Origin: Nitrospirota bacterium
GTDB taxonomy: Bacteria; Nitrospirota; JACRHJ01
Length of the DNA stretch: 8,078 bases
Direction of reading: 5' to 3'
Assembly: GCA_021785055.1 (NCBI GenBank)
Contig: JAJYGS010000102.1
Span: 1-8,078 of the forward strand
Part shown: one piece after another, positions 5,668 to 8,078 of the stretch
Layout: the number at the start of each line of letters is the position of its first letter
How positions within the stretch are numbered: position 1 is the first letter of the stretch
Notes under the pieces: model-generated
The model's database searches: none
What the model saw: only the letters and a program-made list of their open reading frames with translations
What the model was told of the DNA's origin: nothing
Position numbers and translations under genes: made by a program

Positions 5668-6981
5668 ATGAATAATCAGAAGAGCGGTAAATCGGTCAAT
5701 GATTTCGCGACGGCATTCAGGTTCTCGATGCTTGCGATATACACGATACCCATGTTCGTAATCGCATACATCTACATTACATATATATACCCCATGTTCT
5801 CCGCCGGGAGCGGCAACAGGGCTATAGGGGTAATGGCGGTGCTCGTCCTGTCCGTCGTGCTTTCTCTGCTCGGTCTGGCGCACCTGTCGAAAACCTTTAA
5901 AAAGGAAGGCGACACGTTGATGCGCCTCGACGAGCGAATGCGGATATTCCTGAACGCGACCAAACGGTTCGAGGAGGTCGGATACTCGGACCTGCTGACA
6001 GATTCCATAGCGGAATCCGCCAGGGAAGTACTGGACGCCGAGGCGAGCTCGCTTCTTCTCTTCTCCAAGGAAGGTCTGCTGAAGGTCGAGTATGTCGAGG
6101 GCTCAAGGGCGGCGGCATGCGCGACGAAGGGCAGGACGATTCAGCCGGGGCAGGGGATAGCAGGCTGGGCGGCCAGGGAGATGCGGCCAATTATCGTAAA
6201 CGACGTGAAATCCGACCCGCGATTCGAGGAGAAGCTGGACAAAGGATGCGGTTTTGTCAAATCCGTGATGTGCGCTCCGCTTGCCTTTGCGGGACGTAAA
6301 TTAGGCGTTCTGGAGGTAGTAAACAAGCGGGACGGCAGCAGCTTTTCAGAGGGCGACTTAAAGACACTGGTCTCTCTGTCGGAAAGGGCGGCTTCGGCCA
6401 TCCATCGGGTGAGGGTGGAAGAGGAAATGAAGGCGGATTTCGTCCACATGTTCGATATGCTGATGATAGCGATTGATAACTTCATGCCTGAAAAAAAAGG
6501 CCATTCGAGGAGGGTATCCCGTTACGCCGTCAAGCTCGCCAAGGGCCTTGGGCTGGGGGAAGAGGATGTGCGGAGGGTTTATTTCGGGGCGCTTCTGCAC
6601 GACATAGGCTTTTTGAAGTTCGACGTAGTGGAGAACCAGATTAAAAAAAGAAGCAAGCTTCACCCGCAGATCGGTGCGGAGATGATAAAGGACATATCGC
6701 AGTGGAAGGATATTGTCCCGGTAATACTGGAGCACCACGAGCATTACGACGGCTCAGGATATCCGTCCGGGCTTAAAGGCAGTGACATCTCGCTCGGCGC
6801 AAGGATTGTCGGCCTCGCCGAGGCGTTCGACGCCATGACAAGCCCGGACAGCTATAAACCAGCCGGGAGCTTCGAGGAGGCTATCGAAGAAATAAGGGTG
6901 GAATCCGGAAAGCAGTTCGACCCGGAGGCGGCGGACGTCCTGTTAAGGACGTTCAGGAAAGAGGACATACTGGAAAGCTGA
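5668..6981 (+). CDS. Membrane-anchored GAF and HD-GYP domain signalling protein (putative cyclic di-GMP phosphodiesterase)
   Basis: A 437-residue protein counted from ATG 5668, which has AGGAG 6 bases upstream; an in-frame extension to 5599 lacks a ribosome binding site. Two membrane helices are expected at about residues 19-41 and 52-73. A GAF sensory domain follows at about 105-248 (VLDAEASSLLLF, PGQGIAGWAA, SVMCAPLAF, LGVLEVVNK), and then an HD-GYP domain to the end. The HD-GYP residues seen are E275 and H279 (EKKGHS), H311-D312 (LLHDIG), H332 (HP), and HHEHYDGSGYP with H356, H357 and D361. HD-GYP domains hydrolyse cyclic di-GMP using a metal centre. Three sites differ from the usual motif: HDIGK is HDIGF (F313-315 region, Lys lost), the metal-site AD before xFDAMT is AE (E385), and RPYR is DSYK. 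Activity is therefore plausible but not assured. Its 3' end converges on the ligase gene with 16 bases between. No terminator is obvious there. The signal sensed is unknown. Confidence 0.87.
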   Translation: MNNQKSGKSVNDFATAFRFSMLAIYTIPMFVIAYIYITYIYPMFSAGSGNRAIGVMAVLVLSVVLSLLGLAHLSKTFKKEGDTLMRLDERMRIFLNATKRFEEVGYSDLLTDSIAESAREVLDAEASSLLLFSKEGLLKVEYVEGSRAAACATKGRTIQPGQGIAGWAAREMRPIIVNDVKSDPRFEEKLDKGCGFVKSVMCAPLAFAGRKLGVLEVVNKRDGSSFSEGDLKTLVSLSERAASAIHRVRVEEEMKADFVHMFDMLMIAIDNFMPEKKGHSRRVSRYAVKLAKGLGLGEEDVRRVYFGALLHDIGFLKFDVVENQIKKRSKLHPQIGAEMIKDISQWKDIVPVILEHHEHYDGSGYPSGLKGSDISLGARIVGLAEAFDAMTSPDSYKPAGSFEEAIEEIRVESGKQFDPEAADVLLRTFRKEDILES

Positions 6982-6997
6982 GAAGGATTCTATTGCT

Positions 6998-8078
6998 TTA
7001 CTTCCTCAGTTCCTTCTTCAATATCTTGCCGGTGGCATTAGTCGGAAGCGCGTCCATGAACACCACATGCCGGGGGAGCTTATACAGCGCGAGGCGCCCC
7101 TTGAGGAACGATTTAAGCTCTTTTTCGGTAACGGCATGGCCCTCGTGGAGGGATACGAAGGCCTTCGGAACCTCGCCCCGCCCCTCGTCGCTGACTCCGA
7201 CCACCGCAGCCTGGCGCACCGCCGGGTGGGCGTAGAGCGCCTCCTCGACCTCTCTCGGATAGATGTTCATGCCGTGCGATATTATGAGGTCTTTTTTCCT
7301 GTCCACTATGAATATATATCCGTCCCCGTCGATGTATCCAAGGTCGCCCGTATGGAGCCACCCGTCCTTTAATGTCTCAGCCGTCGCCTCAGGCGCATTC
7401 AGATAGCCCTTCATGACGTTCGGCCCCCGGACGGCAATCTCGCCCACCTGGCCGCGCGGCGGCTCCGCCCCGTCCTCCGAGAGTATCTGCGCCTCCACGC
7501 CGGGCAGAGGCAGGCCGACGGAGCCGGGCTTACGCGCGCCATCCAGCGGGTTGCACGAGACGACAGGCGAGGCCTCCGTCAGGCCGTAACCCTCAAGAAG
7601 CGGGATGGGGTAGTTTTTCTCCCAGCGCGCAAGCGTATCCTTTGAGAGCGGAGCCGCGCCGCTCACGCAGATTCTTAGCGGCAGGAGCCTCAATATCAGC
7701 CTTGGGAAGCGCTTCATGGACAGGAGGTTGTATACCGGCGGAATGGCTATGAAAAACGACGCGCGCCCGAATACCACGGCCTTTATGACATTCGAGAAAG
7801 GCTTCACGGAGCGAAGGATTATTACCCTTGCCCCGATGGTCACGGGAAGGAGCAGGCATACCATGAAAGAGAACGCATGGAACATCGGCAGGAAAAGAAG
7901 GAAGCGGTCTTTTCTGGTAACCCTGAACATTTTCACGCAGGCGTCGGCGTTTGAAAGGAGGTTTTCGTGCGTGAGCATCACGCCCTTGGGCTTTCCGGTA
8001 GTCCCGGAGGTGTAGAGTATCGCCGCCGCGTCAGGTAAGCCCTTACTCCCTTCCCCGCTGCCGGTGGGCGAGGGGGTA
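6998..8078 (-). CDS. AMP-forming acyl-CoA synthetase (long-chain fatty acid-CoA ligase-like), C-terminal portion
   Basis: An open frame enters from the window end (first full codon at 8077) and stops at TAA 7000-6998, giving 359 visible residues. The GTG at 7981 is an internal valine and not the start, because the reading frame continues upstream through the nucleotide-binding motif. Numbered from the first visible residue, the motifs of the ANL superfamily are YTSGTTGKPKG (22-32), YGLTE (164-168), TGD (243-245), DRKKD (259-263) with ISHGMNIYPREVE, and TGK with the likely catalytic lysine K351 near the end. The enzyme activates a carboxylic acid as acyl-AMP and then forms acyl-CoA. The motif set best fits medium- or long-chain fatty acyl-CoA ligases (FadD-like), but substrate cannot be read from the sequence. 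The N-terminal part is missing only because of the window edge. Confidence 0.88.
   Translation of the reverse strand, partial: TPSPTGSGEGSKGLPDAAAILYTSGTTGKPKGVMLTHENLLSNADACVKMFRVTRKDRFLLFLPMFHAFSFMVCLLLPVTIGARVIILRSVKPFSNVIKAVVFGRASFFIAIPPVYNLLSMKRFPRLILRLLPLRICVSGAAPLSKDTLARWEKNYPIPLLEGYGLTEASPVVSCNPLDGARKPGSVGLPLPGVEAQILSEDGAEPPRGQVGEIAVRGPNVMKGYLNAPEATAETLKDGWLHTGDLGYIDGDGYIFIVDRKKDLIISHGMNIYPREVEEALYAHPAVRQAAVVGVSDEGRGEVPKAFVSLHEGHAVTEKELKSFLKGRLALYKLPRHVVFMDALPTNATGKILKKELRK

Noticed and set aside
7979..7981. GTG at 7981 as the start of the acyl-CoA ligase
   Set aside because: The upstream codons encode the conserved YTSGTTGKPKG motif in frame, so this GTG is an internal valine.
1..8078. 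CRISPR array, tRNA or rRNA genes, insertion sequence or attachment site
   Set aside because: I saw no regularly spaced direct repeats, no tRNA-like or rRNA sequence, and no transposase or integrase frame in the window.

Overview
The window comes from a bacterium with dissimilatory sulfur metabolism, most likely a sulfate reducer. It holds the 3' end of aprA (adenylylsulfate reductase alpha subunit) followed on the same strand by a complete qmoABC operon. Qmo is the membrane complex that exchanges electrons between the quinone pool and AprBA. The DNA is fairly GC-rich, with frequent ATA (Ile) and AGG (Arg) codons. A QmoC with its own haem-b membrane domain fits Desulfobacterota or Nitrospirota better than Gram-positive sulfate reducers, which use HdrBC instead. 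The taxon cannot be fixed from the sequence alone.

Layout: (1) 1-168, the last 55 codons of aprA. (2) 169-399, a 231-base spacer rich in inverted repeats, with no gene I can support. (3) 400-5087, qmoA, qmoB and qmoC, tightly packed, each with its own ribosome binding site. (4) 5171-5197, a clear intrinsic terminator closing the operon. (5) 5215-5466, minus strand, a small unrecognised gene of 83 codons with a near-consensus sigma-70 promoter. (6) 5668-6981, plus strand, a membrane-anchored GAF-HD-GYP signalling protein with its own likely promoter and some non-consensus residues in the HD-GYP domain. (7) 6998 to the window end, minus strand, the C-terminal part of an AMP-forming acyl-CoA ligase whose 5' end lies outside.

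How they work together: QmoC sits in the membrane and passes electrons between (mena)quinol and the HdrA-like flavo-iron-sulfur subunits QmoA and QmoB. These connect to AprBA, which reduces APS to sulfite and AMP; in a sulfur oxidiser the flow would be reversed. The three genes after the terminator have no evident link to sulfate respiration. They form separate transcription units: the small gene diverges from the GAF-HD-GYP gene, which converges on the ligase gene.

The window looks mainly like a conventional apr-qmo locus. The least explained items are the structured aprA-qmoA spacer, the 83-codon gene, and the altered HD-GYP active-site motifs. No gene-free stretch exceeds 300 bases.
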